DNA of 64,000 nt, from NCBI GenBank assembly GCA_022839625.1, contig JALHJL010000012.1:16044-80043 (forward strand), in the 5' to 3' direction. The DNA is from Phycisphaerales bacterium (lineage in GTDB: Bacteria > Planctomycetota > Phycisphaerae > UBA1845 > Fen-1342). A program made the position numbers and the translations under genes. Below the pieces are notes generated by a model. The model was not told where the DNA came from. It was given only the letters and a program-made list of their open reading frames with translations, and did not search any database. This document shows positions 15,400 through 22,932 of this stretch, piece by piece (position 1 is the first letter of the stretch; each line of letters starts with the position of its first letter).

Positions 15400-16298
15400 C
15401 GCGGGTCCTCCGGGGCGGCAGGCGCGTCGGGGACGGGCGGACAAAGCGCCCGCGCGAACGACACGGCGTGCCGCAGGTTGTCGCCGTATGCGGAATACTG
15501 CATTCGGTCGCGCAGGTCCGCCGTCAAGCTGCGTCCGCCCACGAGCACGGCAATCCCCAGCTTCAGGGCCGCGGCGTACAAGACGGCGTAATCGGCCAGA
15601 AACTGCTGCTCCGATTCAAGGGTGCTTACGCTGAGCCAGAGCAATCGCGGGCGTACCGCTTGCAGGGCCTCGACCAGAGTGCCGGTCGGTAACCCGCAGC
15701 CATACGACTGGGCGTGCCAGCCGGCCTCGCGCAGCGCGATCTCCAACATGGTCGTGGGGAGCGAATAAGGATCGCCGGCCAGCGTGCCGCCGATGGCTCG
15801 CGGAGCATCGGGCGCGGCCGGCGGCAGGAACGCCCGCAACTGATGCAGCTCGCGGACGCACATCTCGACCGCCCGGCGTTCTTCATAGACCGCTATCTCC
15901 CCGTGTGCCCACCTGTCCCCAATGGCTCGGAAGGCGGGGGCCACCCAATCATCGAGGATTTCGACGGCGGCGGTGCCGGCGAGATACGATCCCAGAATGA
16001 GCCGGCGGGTCTCGGCCTCAGCTCCTGATTCAAGTGCCGCTTGCATGGCCCGCCGCAACGTCTCGGCATCCGCCGCCGATCGGCGCCTCGGTGCGGGCAA
16101 GCCCAGGACGTGGGGTCGCGCGATTTCCAGACCACGGTCACGGACGAACTGGACCAGCCCGCTGATCGGCAGACGACGGTGCCCGCCGGGGGTCCGCACC
16201 ACCGGCAGGAGCCCGCGGTCGCACCATCGCTTGAGCGAAGCCTGACTGACGCCGAGCGCCTGAGCCGCATCCCGGGTTGTTACAGAGGTATCTGTCAT
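15396..16298 (-). CDS. MerR-type regulator with CarH/LitR-like cobalamin-binding fold
   Basis: 300 residues. Residues ~6-60 are a MerR helix-turn-helix (TTRDAAQALGVSQASLKRWC, then RTPGGHRR). Residues ~80-170 form the helical cap and ~175-290 the Rossmann-like B12-binding domain of CarH/LitR light-responsive repressors. Key residues differ: the cap motif W..GE.....EH reads WAHGEIAVYEER (His to Arg), and the cobalt-ligating E.H..G loop reads DPYSLP (His to Tyr). B12-based light sensing as in Thermus CarH is therefore doubtful. It diverges from folE and is coupled to a DCC gene. Regulation of neighbouring genes is inferred from context. Confidence 0.88.
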   Translation of the reverse strand: MTDTSVTTRDAAQALGVSQASLKRWCDRGLLPVVRTPGGHRRLPISGLVQFVRDRGLEIARPHVLGLPAPRRRSAADAETLRRAMQAALESGAEAETRRLILGSYLAGTAAVEILDDWVAPAFRAIGDRWAHGEIAVYEERRAVEMCVRELHQLRAFLPPAAPDAPRAIGGTLAGDPYSLPTTMLEIALREAGWHAQSYGCGLPTGTLVEALQAVRPRLLWLSVSTLESEQQFLADYAVLYAAALKLGIAVLVGGRSLTADLRDRMQYSAYGDNLRHAVSFARALCPPVPDAPAAPEDPR

Positions 16299-16312
16299 GG
16301 ACGTTGTGAACG

Positions 16313-16341
16313 ATTATATAACGACATGATAGCCCTGACAA
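16313..16341 (-). promoter_or_regulatory. Predicted promoter of the MerR-type gene
   Basis: On the minus strand, TTGTCA (16341-16336), 17 bp, TATAAT (16318-16313). The -10 is perfect and the -35 is one base off. The predicted start of transcription is only about 8 nt before the ATG and no ribosome-binding site is visible, so translation may be nearly leaderless. A second candidate, TTGACA-N16-TAAAAT, starts at 16395. Confidence 0.55.
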
Positions 16342-16440
16342 TGCGCGTCGGCGCCTTTTTACAAGATATTTTAATCTGCTATAATATATTGTCAACACAC
16401 CAGTTACGGCATTATAACATGCATCGCTGTTCGCGCCAGT

Positions 16441-16468
16441 TTGACTAGGATCAAAACGGTGCTATATT
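16441..16468 (+). promoter_or_regulatory. Predicted promoter of folE
   Basis: TTGACT (16441-16446), 16 bp, TATATT (16463-16468), five of six matches in each hexamer. It lies 38 bp before the folE ATG. The spacing of 16 bp is slightly short. Confidence 0.55.
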
Positions 16469-16505
16469 TAGCAAGTGATCGAAATGATCGAATAAGGAGC
16501 CTGCG

Positions 16506-17156
16506 ATGTTACCCAGGATCGATAAGCGAAACGGCCACAACGCCGCGACGGTGACTCCCCGCCTGGCACGTTCCGAACCCGCCGGTGATTCAGCCCGCGT
16601 CGAGCGTGCCGTAGCGGAGCTTCTGGAGGCACTGGGCGAGGACCCGTCGCGAGAAGGCCTGCGGGATACGCCCGGGCGCGTGGCCCGGATGTACGCAGAG
16701 TTGTTCTCCGGGTTGCGCGCTGATCCCGCGCAGCACCTCAAGCGCGTGTTCCAAGAGAACTACGACGAGGTCGTACTGCTCCGCGACATCGACTTCTACA
16801 GCCTCTGCGAGCACCACCTGCTCCCGTTTCACGGCCGGGCGCACGTGGCGTACCTGCCGAACGGTCGCGTGGTCGGCCTGTCGAAGCTCGCGCGCACCGT
16901 CGAGGCGTTCGCGCGCCGGCCGCAGGTACAGGAGCGCATGACCTGTCAGATTGCCGACGCACTCATGGAGCATCTGGAGCCGAAGGGCGCGGCGGTCGTG
17001 ATCGAGGCGGCGCACTTGTGCATGAAGATGCGCGGCATCCAGAAACCCAACGGCGTGATGGTGACGTCGGCGCTGCGGGGCGTGTTCAAGGAGAGCCCGT
17101 CGGCGCGAGCCGAGGTTCTGGCGCTGATTAACGACGCCCGCAGGAATTGTGGCTGA
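16506..17156 (+). CDS. folE: GTP cyclohydrolase I
   Basis: 216 residues. It converts GTP to 7,8-dihydroneopterin triphosphate, the first step to tetrahydrofolate and pterins. Diagnostic segments: ALGEDPSREGLRDTPGRVAR, IDFYSLCEHHLLPFHGRAHV with a zinc cysteine and the catalytic histidines, GLSKLARTVEAFARRPQVQE, and EAAHLCMKMRGIQKP with the second zinc cysteine. AAGGAG precedes the ATG at ideal spacing. It is divergent from the MerR/CarH-like regulator. In Pseudomonas and relatives a folE copy belongs to LitR light regulons, so a stress-linked rather than housekeeping copy is possible. Confidence 0.96.
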   Translation: MLPRIDKRNGHNAATVTPRLARSEPAGDSARVERAVAELLEALGEDPSREGLRDTPGRVARMYAELFSGLRADPAQHLKRVFQENYDEVVLLRDIDFYSLCEHHLLPFHGRAHVAYLPNGRVVGLSKLARTVEAFARRPQVQERMTCQIADALMEHLEPKGAAVVIEAAHLCMKMRGIQKPNGVMVTSALRGVFKESPSARAEVLALINDARRNCG

Positions 17157-17239
17157 TTCACGAAGAGACACTGAACCAAGAATGTCGAGCCGAATCGACG
17201 AGTGAAGAGCAACCAATCTGCAACAGAAGGAGAACGAAA

Positions 17240-18154
17240 GTGACGACAAGTGCGAAGAAGATCCGAGCCCTTATCGGAGTTGGCTTCCTGGCCGCGTTGG
17301 CTCACTCAGCTTCCGCCCAGGATTGTGCGGCCGCCAGGAGCGCGGCGCAGACGGATCCCAAGGACATCGTGCAGACGGCGATCGCGGCCGGCCAGTTCAA
17401 GACGCTGGTCAAGGCCGTCGAGGCCGCCGGCCTGGCCGAGACGCTGGGCGGCAAGGGGCCTTTCACGGTCTTTGCGCCCACCGACGAGGCGTTCGCAAAG
17501 CTGCCGGACGGTGCGCTGGAAGGGCTGCTGAAGAACCCGGAAGCGCTCAAGAGCGTGCTCCTCTACCACGTGGTTCCCGGCAAAGTCATGGCGGCGGATG
17601 TCGCCAAGCTCAAGTCCGCCAAGACCGTACTCGGGCAGTCGGTGGCGATTGATGTGTCGGGCGACGTGCGCGTCGACAACGCCAAGGTCGTGAAGACCGA
17701 CGTCGCGGCCAGCAACGGCGTGATCCACGTGATCGACACGGTAATTATGCCCAGGAGCGACGTCATCGAGGCGGCCCGGGCCGCCGGCTCCTTCAAGACG
17801 CTGCTGACGGCGATCGACGCGGCCGGCCTGACCGACACCCTGCGCGGCGACGGGCCGTTCACCGTCTTCGCGCCGACCGACGACGCCTTCGCCAAGCTGC
17901 CAAAGGACACTCTCGACGCGTTGCTGAAGGACAAGGCCACGCTGACGTCGATCCTCACGTACCACGTCGTCCCTGGCAAAGTCATGGCGACCGACGTCGT
18001 GAAGCTGACCGAGGCCAAGACCGTTCAGGGCCAGAGTGTGAAGATCGCCGCGGCGGGCGGCGTCATGGTGGACAACGCGAAGGTGGTGAAGACCGACGTT
18101 CCGGCGACCAACGGCGTGATTCACGTGATCGACACGGTCATCATGCCGAGTTAG
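17240..18154 (+). CDS. Secreted protein with two fasciclin (FAS1) domains
   Basis: 304 residues. The start is GTG at 17240 with AAGGAG eight bases upstream. A signal peptide (ALIGVGFLAALAHSASA) is followed by two tandem FAS1 domains, each with GPFTVFAPTDEAFAKLP-type H1 and YHVVPGKVMA-type H2 boxes and ending NGVIHVIDTVIMP. The two repeats are very similar, suggesting recent duplication. FAS1 domains mediate adhesion at the cell surface. The gene lies 83 bp after folE in the same direction, so it may be part of that transcript; why an adhesin-like protein goes with folE is unknown, though the pair is seen near light-stress genes. Confidence 0.92.
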   Translation: MTTSAKKIRALIGVGFLAALAHSASAQDCAAARSAAQTDPKDIVQTAIAAGQFKTLVKAVEAAGLAETLGGKGPFTVFAPTDEAFAKLPDGALEGLLKNPEALKSVLLYHVVPGKVMAADVAKLKSAKTVLGQSVAIDVSGDVRVDNAKVVKTDVAASNGVIHVIDTVIMPRSDVIEAARAAGSFKTLLTAIDAAGLTDTLRGDGPFTVFAPTDDAFAKLPKDTLDALLKDKATLTSILTYHVVPGKVMATDVVKLTEAKTVQGQSVKIAAAGGVMVDNAKVVKTDVPATNGVIHVIDTVIMPS

Positions 18155-18212
18155 TTCCGGGCCGCTTACTCCGCTGAACGTGACTGATTGCTCAGAAAGG
18201 AAGGAATTAGAT

Positions 18213-18434
18213 ATGAAGACGCTGGATATCATCGCTGCGATTTTGCTGGTGGTTGGCGGTTTGAACTGGGGCCTAGTGGGCGTGGCGAACTTCGACCTGG
18301 TCGCCGCGCTGTTCGGCAGCGGGTCGATTCTCGCCAAGGCGGTGTACACGCTGGTCGGTCTGGCCGCGGTGTACCAGGCGGCGTCGCTGCGGGCGATTCA
18401 GAAGCGCTGGAACGCGCAGCCCGCTACGGCGTAA
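18213..18434 (+). CDS. DUF378 small membrane protein
   Basis: 73 residues with two predicted membrane helices (TLDIIAAILLVVGGLNWGLV and AKAVYTLVGLAAVYQAASL). The NWGLVG motif after the first helix is typical of DUF378 (YuzA-like) proteins. GGAAGG precedes the ATG at 18213. Function is unknown. It is in line with the fasciclin gene 58 bp upstream and is followed directly by a 146-bp palindromic element. Confidence 0.88.
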   Translation: MKTLDIIAAILLVVGGLNWGLVGVANFDLVAALFGSGSILAKAVYTLVGLAAVYQAASLRAIQKRWNAQPATA

Positions 18435-18459
18435 CCGCGATTTCAGGCCCCTGCCCTAA

Positions 18460-18605
18460 CAGTCCGCCGCAGAAGCGTAGCGCCGGACCTCCGTGTCCGG
18501 CGAGGATTCCATTCGGCTCGAGAAACGTCGGACACCCGCCACGGCGGGCAGGCTCAGGTCCGACGCTACGGGTGAGCGGTCCACGAGGAGTTCTGCGGCG
18601 GACTG
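18460..18605. repeat. 146-bp inverted-repeat element, copy A
   Basis: Terminal inverted repeats CAGTCCGCCGCAGAA (18460-18474) and TTCTGCGGCGGACTG (18591-18605) match perfectly. Inside are a second-level palindrome GTAGCGCCGGACCT...AGGTCCGACGCTAC and CGCCACGGCGGGCAGG. Copy C at 22787-22932 has the same length; copy B at 19673-19743 is an internal deletion. No protein is encoded. Confidence 0.88.
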
Positions 18606-18702
18606 CCAACAGGGAGCGCCCGGTCGCGTAGACCGGGCGCTGCCTGGTGCGCTGTAAGCAAACCAGGCGCGAATTGGCGCGTTGGCTTTCGGAGTCTGTT
18701 CA

Positions 18703-19509
18703 ATGCTCAAGTTTGCGGTCGTATCGGGTACCGTTCTACTGGCCGTTGGGCTCCTCGGGACTATCGCTCTGCTGACCGTCGGTTGCAGCTTGCACCGCCC
18801 GGTGCCACGGGCGCACGGCCCCGAAGGCATCGCGGAGCATGGTGCCAGCGCCATTGCACTCGGGACCGTGGAGGCGTCGGACGACGCCGGAGCACCTGCG
18901 GTGAAGCGTGTCGGCGGAGACATGCAGGCGATCACGGAGTTCGTCAACGGTGAGTATCGCAGTGGCGTGCGCCGAATAGCGACGCCACTGCCGGAGGGCT
19001 ATCCGGCGCCGACGCCGCCCGGCGCAATTGAGCTCAAGCACTACCCGCCCGTCCGGCGTGCCGGCATCGGCGGAAGCATGTCGCCGGATTGGGGCATGAA
19101 CTTCGCGTTCTTCCCGTTGTTCAATCACATCAAGCGGCGCGAGATCGCGATGACCTCGCCCGTCGAGGTGGATTACGAGGGGCTCGGGATGCCCGGCGCG
19201 ACCAAACCGACTGAGTGGACGATGTCATTCCTTTACCGCACGCCCGAGCTGGGCGCGGCAGGTGTTGACCCCAAAGACGAGCGCGTCCTTGTCGAGGATA
19301 CCCCGCCGGTCACCGTTGTGGCGCTCGGCATGCGCGGACCGTACAAGCTGGATCGCGTGAACGCCGGCCTGGCGATTCTCCACGACTGGTTGGCGGGCCA
19401 GTCGGAGTGGGCGGAGGCGGGCGACCCGCGCGCCTTGTTCTACAACGGTCCGGAGGTTCGTGCGCGCGACAAGTGGTTGGAAGTGCAGCTCCCGGTGCGC
19501 CGAAGATAA
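18703..19509 (+). CDS. SOUL-family haem-binding lipoprotein-like protein
   Basis: 268 residues. GGAG precedes the ATG at 18703. The N-terminus is hydrophobic and ends in a possible lipobox (LLGTIALLTVGC). From about residue 100 a SOUL domain is visible: ELKHYPPVRRAGI, FFPLFNHIKRREIAMTSPVE with the IAMTSPV signature, MSFLYRTPELG, VTVVALGMRGPYKLDRV, and WLEVQLPVRR at the end. SOUL proteins bind haem or related tetrapyrroles. The family often stands near light-responsive genes. It follows the 146-bp element, so a separate promoter is possible. Confidence 0.85.
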   Translation: MLKFAVVSGTVLLAVGLLGTIALLTVGCSLHRPVPRAHGPEGIAEHGASAIALGTVEASDDAGAPAVKRVGGDMQAITEFVNGEYRSGVRRIATPLPEGYPAPTPPGAIELKHYPPVRRAGIGGSMSPDWGMNFAFFPLFNHIKRREIAMTSPVEVDYEGLGMPGATKPTEWTMSFLYRTPELGAAGVDPKDERVLVEDTPPVTVVALGMRGPYKLDRVNAGLAILHDWLAGQSEWAEAGDPRALFYNGPEVRARDKWLEVQLPVRRR

Positions 19510-19637
19510 CGAGGCGCGCCATTGGTCAACCGGTGCATCCTGCCCCTTGAGGGCACGACCGGTGAAGACCACGCAGGGAAGAACCATAGACAACGACTCG
19601 AGTCTGTGCCCCAGTAACGCGAGCCAGGAGATCTCGA

Positions 19638-20567
19638 ATGCTACCGTCATCCTCTCCCGTGGTAACCCTCACCAGTCCGCCGCAAGAGTGTAGCGCCGGC
19701 GTCTCGCCGGTGTTCGGCCCAGAGAAACTTCTGCGGCGGACTGTCATGGCATTGGCCGCGGGCGGCCTTCTTCTTTCCGGCTGCTCGAGCCCGATGCCCT
19801 GGCCGGAAAGCCCGCTGTATGAACTGCCCACCAACGATCCGAACTGGGCCGCACCCGCCAACAAGGAAGAGGCCAGGGCGGCGATGGCGGGACTCTATGC
19901 CCACTACGACATCGTCGCCTACGACGGCGAGACGGCCAACGGCCCGCTGGCCACGTTCATCGTCTCGTATGGCTTCACGGACCTGGTCATCGAAGATGGG
20001 GAACTTGTCGCGTACGACCGCTTCTGCCGTGCCCGGTATATCGCCAATCAGAACTTCGATACGATCTTCTCGGATGCCGCCACACAGGCCATTCAGCCTC
20101 CCGGCGCGATTTGCGAGGTATATGAGGAGAATGGGGAGTGGAGGCTCCGTCGTCCGGTGACGCCGACGCTCAACGGTATTGCCGGTGACCCGGAAGTGCC
20201 GCTTTCCATGGACCGAAACGACCCTCTAATAAGCGACGACGACCACGACGGAAAGCCGGGCGTGACCGTAGGGGTGAAGCTGTTCGGCTTCATCGAAGGG
20301 GAGATCTACATTGCCCGCCGCGAGATCTTCGCAAACGAAATGACGCTTTACTCCGATGGCAGCTTGCGCGGCAATGTCATCGACGACTCGGAACAGCTCG
20401 TGATCGGGGCATCACTCGCGATTCTGGACACGCCCAACAACCCGCCCCAGCGGCGCGATCCCGGCCTGAATCCGATCATCCTGATACCGGTCGCAGAGGA
20501 CATCGACACCTGCGAAGAACTCATGGCGATTCGAGATTCGCTGTTTCCGCCTGAGCCGCGATTCTGA
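19638..20567 (+). CDS. Lipoprotein of unknown function, 5' end invaded by a repeat
   Basis: Two starts compete. ATG 19638 (309 residues) has AGGAG seven bases upstream; ATG 19746 (273 residues) opens directly with a lipoprotein signal, MALAAGGLLLSGC. Between them lies the shortened repeat copy B (19673-19743), read in frame as about 24 residues. The mature protein has no family I recognise: FIVSYGFTDLVIEDGELVAY, AICEVYEENGEWRLRRP, and a DRNDPLISDDDHDGKPGVTV calcium-site-like stretch. It contains few Cys. It lies in line between the SOUL and alpha/beta-hydrolase genes. Surface location is likely; function is unknown. Confidence 0.75.
   Translation: MLPSSSPVVTLTSPPQECSAGVSPVFGPEKLLRRTVMALAAGGLLLSGCSSPMPWPESPLYELPTNDPNWAAPANKEEARAAMAGLYAHYDIVAYDGETANGPLATFIVSYGFTDLVIEDGELVAYDRFCRARYIANQNFDTIFSDAATQAIQPPGAICEVYEENGEWRLRRPVTPTLNGIAGDPEVPLSMDRNDPLISDDDHDGKPGVTVGVKLFGFIEGEIYIARREIFANEMTLYSDGSLRGNVIDDSEQLVIGASLAILDTPNNPPQRRDPGLNPIILIPVAEDIDTCEELMAIRDSLFPPEPRF
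19673..19743. repeat. Shortened inverted-repeat element, copy B (71 bp)
   Basis: CAGTCCGCCGCAAGA at the left and TTCTGCGGCGGACTG at the right keep the ends of the 146-bp family; about 75 bp of the interior is missing. The remaining core is GTAGCGCCGGCGTCTCGCCGG. It lies two bases before the ATG at 19746 and inside the longer version of the lipoprotein gene. Confidence 0.85.
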
Positions 20568-20739
20568 AGCGACGTATGCCGTGCATGCCAGGGCTCGGCG
20601 CAAACGCGCCAGCGTCCGGGTGGCCACGGCGGCATCTCGCCGGAGTGTTTCAGTGCGGGAAAGAGAAGTGTTTATACTGGGAACTGGAAGCACGATGCCA
20701 GCGAGGTTGAAGCAACGGCGGGATGCGAGGTTTGGGATC

Positions 20740-22179
20740 ATGACTGGCCGTTTCGCAGATTCTGAGGTCGTGCGGGGCCGTGCCCTGATGGCGATGCTAC
20801 GGCCCGCCGCGCTGTTCCTTGCCGTGCTTGCTTCGCCAGCGGCGTGGGCTGAACTGTCGGATCCGGGCCCGCATGGCGCCGGATGGGTCGGGGTTTCGGT
20901 GCCTCGCCCGGGTGGCGGCAGCTTCAATGCTCTGCTGTTCTACCCGGCCACGACTTCCGGGCAGGGAGCCGCCTACGATGGCAGCGGCGCCCCGTATCCG
21001 GGCATCACATTCGGTCACGGCTGGATTACAGCCGTCACGCGCTATCAGAGCACGCTGGAGCATCTCGCGAGCTGGGGCTACTTCGTGATCGCAAGCGAGT
21101 CATACGGCGGCCTGTTCCCCGACCACTCCGCCTTTGCCGACGACCTGCGCTGGTGCCTGACCTATCTTGAGAACCAGCACGCGAATCCAGGCTCGTGGCT
21201 CTACCAGCAAGTCGATACGGCCAACTTCGGGGCCTCCGGCCACTCGATGGGCGGCGGCGCAAGCATTCTCGCCACGCAGCGCGACCCGCGCATCCGCGCG
21301 CTGGTGAACATGGCCGCGGCGGAGACGAACCCGTCGGCGATCGCCGCAATCGCCGGCGTATTCGTACCCGTCTGTCTTATCGCCGGCGACGAGGACTCGA
21401 TCGTGCCGCCGTCGGGGCACACGATCCCGATGTACGACAACGCGTCTGCTCCGCGCCGGCTGCCCCTGCTCGACGGCGGCTGGCACTGCGGCTTTCTCGA
21501 CAGCAGCTTCTTCGGCTGCGACAGCGGCTCGCTACCCCGCGCGACCCAACTCACCCTGACGCGCGGCCTGCTCACCAGCTTCTTCGACCTCTACCTGAAG
21601 AACGATCAGACCGTCTGGCGGAAGGTCTGGGGTCCGGATTTGCACTCGGAGCCCTTGGTCGACAACACGCGTGCCGATCCGGGGATTGCGCTGGAGCCGA
21701 ATCAGGCCAGCACGCACGGGTTTGGCGGGCAGGCGGTGCAGGTCGAGTTCCTGCTGACCAACGCCGGCCCGCTGCCGGCCGGCTACGCGTTGCTCGTAGA
21801 GGACAACCTGTGGCCCACGACGCCGACGCCTTCGCAGACGGCCGTGCTCAACCCCGGCGAGTCGGTGATCGTGAACGTAACCGTCGAGATTGCCGAAGGC
21901 CCAGGAACGGGAACGGACATTGCCCTGCTCAGCGCACGTTCCGATCTCGATAGCGGGACGCGCAGCTACGCGACGCTGTTGACTCAACGGCGGCTACGCG
22001 GGGACATGAACGGCGACGGTGTTGTGGATCTCGCGGACTTCGCCGCCTTCGTGGATTGCCTCGCGGGTCCGGAGGTCGAGGTGCCGGGCGGCTGCCAGGA
22101 AGCCGACCTCGACTTGGACGTTGACGTCGACGTGGTGGACTTCGCGGTGTTTCAGGTCAACTTCGGAGCGGGCCCGTGA
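20740..22179 (+). CDS. Secreted alpha/beta hydrolase (polyesterase/cutinase-like) with dockerin-like tail
   Basis: About 479 residues from ATG 20740 (GAGG nine bases upstream; other starts at 20695, 20788 and 20794). Signal peptide: RPAALFLAVLASPAAWA. The hydrolase domain has the elbow GASGHSMGGGASIL, the acid in IAGDEDSIVPP and the histidine in DGGWHCGF, with oxyanion-side GITFGHGWITA. This layout recalls dienelactone-hydrolase-like cutinases and polyesterases. A beta-rich linker follows, then a type I dockerin-like pair of calcium loops (GDMNGDGVVDLADFAAFVDC and EADLDLDVDVDVVDFAVFQ). Substrate is unknown; ester hydrolysis outside the cell is inferred. Confidence 0.82.
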   Translation: MTGRFADSEVVRGRALMAMLRPAALFLAVLASPAAWAELSDPGPHGAGWVGVSVPRPGGGSFNALLFYPATTSGQGAAYDGSGAPYPGITFGHGWITAVTRYQSTLEHLASWGYFVIASESYGGLFPDHSAFADDLRWCLTYLENQHANPGSWLYQQVDTANFGASGHSMGGGASILATQRDPRIRALVNMAAAETNPSAIAAIAGVFVPVCLIAGDEDSIVPPSGHTIPMYDNASAPRRLPLLDGGWHCGFLDSSFFGCDSGSLPRATQLTLTRGLLTSFFDLYLKNDQTVWRKVWGPDLHSEPLVDNTRADPGIALEPNQASTHGFGGQAVQVEFLLTNAGPLPAGYALLVEDNLWPTTPTPSQTAVLNPGESVIVNVTVEIAEGPGTGTDIALLSARSDLDSGTRSYATLLTQRRLRGDMNGDGVVDLADFAAFVDCLAGPEVEVPGGCQEADLDLDVDVDVVDFAVFQVNFGAGP

Positions 22180-22236
22180 GTGCGGCCTCATGAGGTCGCA
22201 GTGGTCGCTCTCGATCGGTACCCAAGGAGCCTCGCT

Positions 22237-22785
22237 GTGATACGTACCGCTAGTTGTGCTTTCTCTGGCGCGTTGCTCGCCCTGGTCGGCGGCTGCGCCC
22301 CAAACCTCGAGGCGTTCTTCCCTCCGCTAGCCGCCGTTTCGGAGGTCGAGCTGACCCGTTACGCCGGCACGTGGTACGAGATCGCCCGGTATCCCAACTG
22401 GTTCGAGCGCGGCTGCGCTGGCGTGACGGCGGAATACACGCTCCGCGACGATGGCAGCGTCGGCGTCCTGAACATCTGCCGCACCCCGCAGGGCGCGGAG
22501 CGCAGCCGGATCGAAGGACGCGCGACCGTCGAAAACCCGCAGGAGCCTGGCAAGCTGACCGTGTTCTTCGCGACCGCGCCGTTCGGTGCGCCGTACTGGA
22601 TTCTCGCGCTGGGAGCCGACTACGAGTACGCGGTCGTAGGTGACCCGAGCCGGAGCTTCCTCTGGATCCTCAGCCGCACCCCCACGATGGACCCTGCGAT
22701 ATACGAGTCGCTTCTCGACCGGCTGCCCGAATGGGGCTACGACCCGGCGCGCCTCGAGACCGTGCCGCAGCCCGGCAACGCCTGA
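22237..22785 (+). CDS. blc: Bacterial lipocalin (Blc-like lipoprotein)
   Basis: 182 residues. The start is GTG at 22237 with AAGGAG seven bases upstream. A lipoprotein signal (SGALLALVGGC) leads into a lipocalin domain: the GXW box YAGTWYEIARYPNWFERGC, then VTAEYTLRDDGSVGVLN, PFGAPYWILALGADYEYAVV and a late SRTPTMDPAIYESLLDRL helix. Blc-type lipocalins bind fatty acids or lysophospholipids at the outer membrane and rise under envelope or oxidative stress. Lipocalin genes occur in LitR light regulons elsewhere, which fits the CarH-like regulator 6 kb upstream. Confidence 0.92.
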   Translation: MIRTASCAFSGALLALVGGCAPNLEAFFPPLAAVSEVELTRYAGTWYEIARYPNWFERGCAGVTAEYTLRDDGSVGVLNICRTPQGAERSRIEGRATVENPQEPGKLTVFFATAPFGAPYWILALGADYEYAVVGDPSRSFLWILSRTPTMDPAIYESLLDRLPEWGYDPARLETVPQPGNA

Positions 22786-22786
22786 C

Positions 22787-22932
22787 CAGTCGCCGCATGG
22801 CGGCCCTTCCGCGACCGGCTGAAAACGCCCCGCAATCCTGCGTCCGCCACTCGCCACGGCGGGCAGGTCGCTACAGGCGACTCGCTGCGGCGAGCTCAGG
22901 GCGGACGCTACATCGCCTTGTGCGGCGGACTG
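22787..22932. repeat. 146-bp inverted-repeat element, copy C
   Basis: The left end CAGTCGCCGCA lacks one base of the consensus; the right end TGCGGCGGACTG is intact. Total length equals copy A (146 bp), and the interior shares CGCCACGGCGGGCAGG. It fills exactly the gap between the stop codons of the convergent lipocalin and oxidoreductase genes, so it may serve as a two-way terminator. Confidence 0.8.

Larger units (their letters stand above)
16299..16505. promoter_or_regulatory. AT-rich divergent regulatory region, merR-like gene / folE
   Basis: This is the most AT-rich stretch noticed in the window. It holds predicted sigma-70-like promoters on both strands and repeated half-sites: GTTATATAAT and GTTATAATG on the minus strand (16313-16322 and 16411-16419), plus a GTTA...TAAC dyad at 16404-16419. 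Operators for the divergent MerR-type protein are expected here, but none was matched to a published consensus. Confidence 0.5.
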
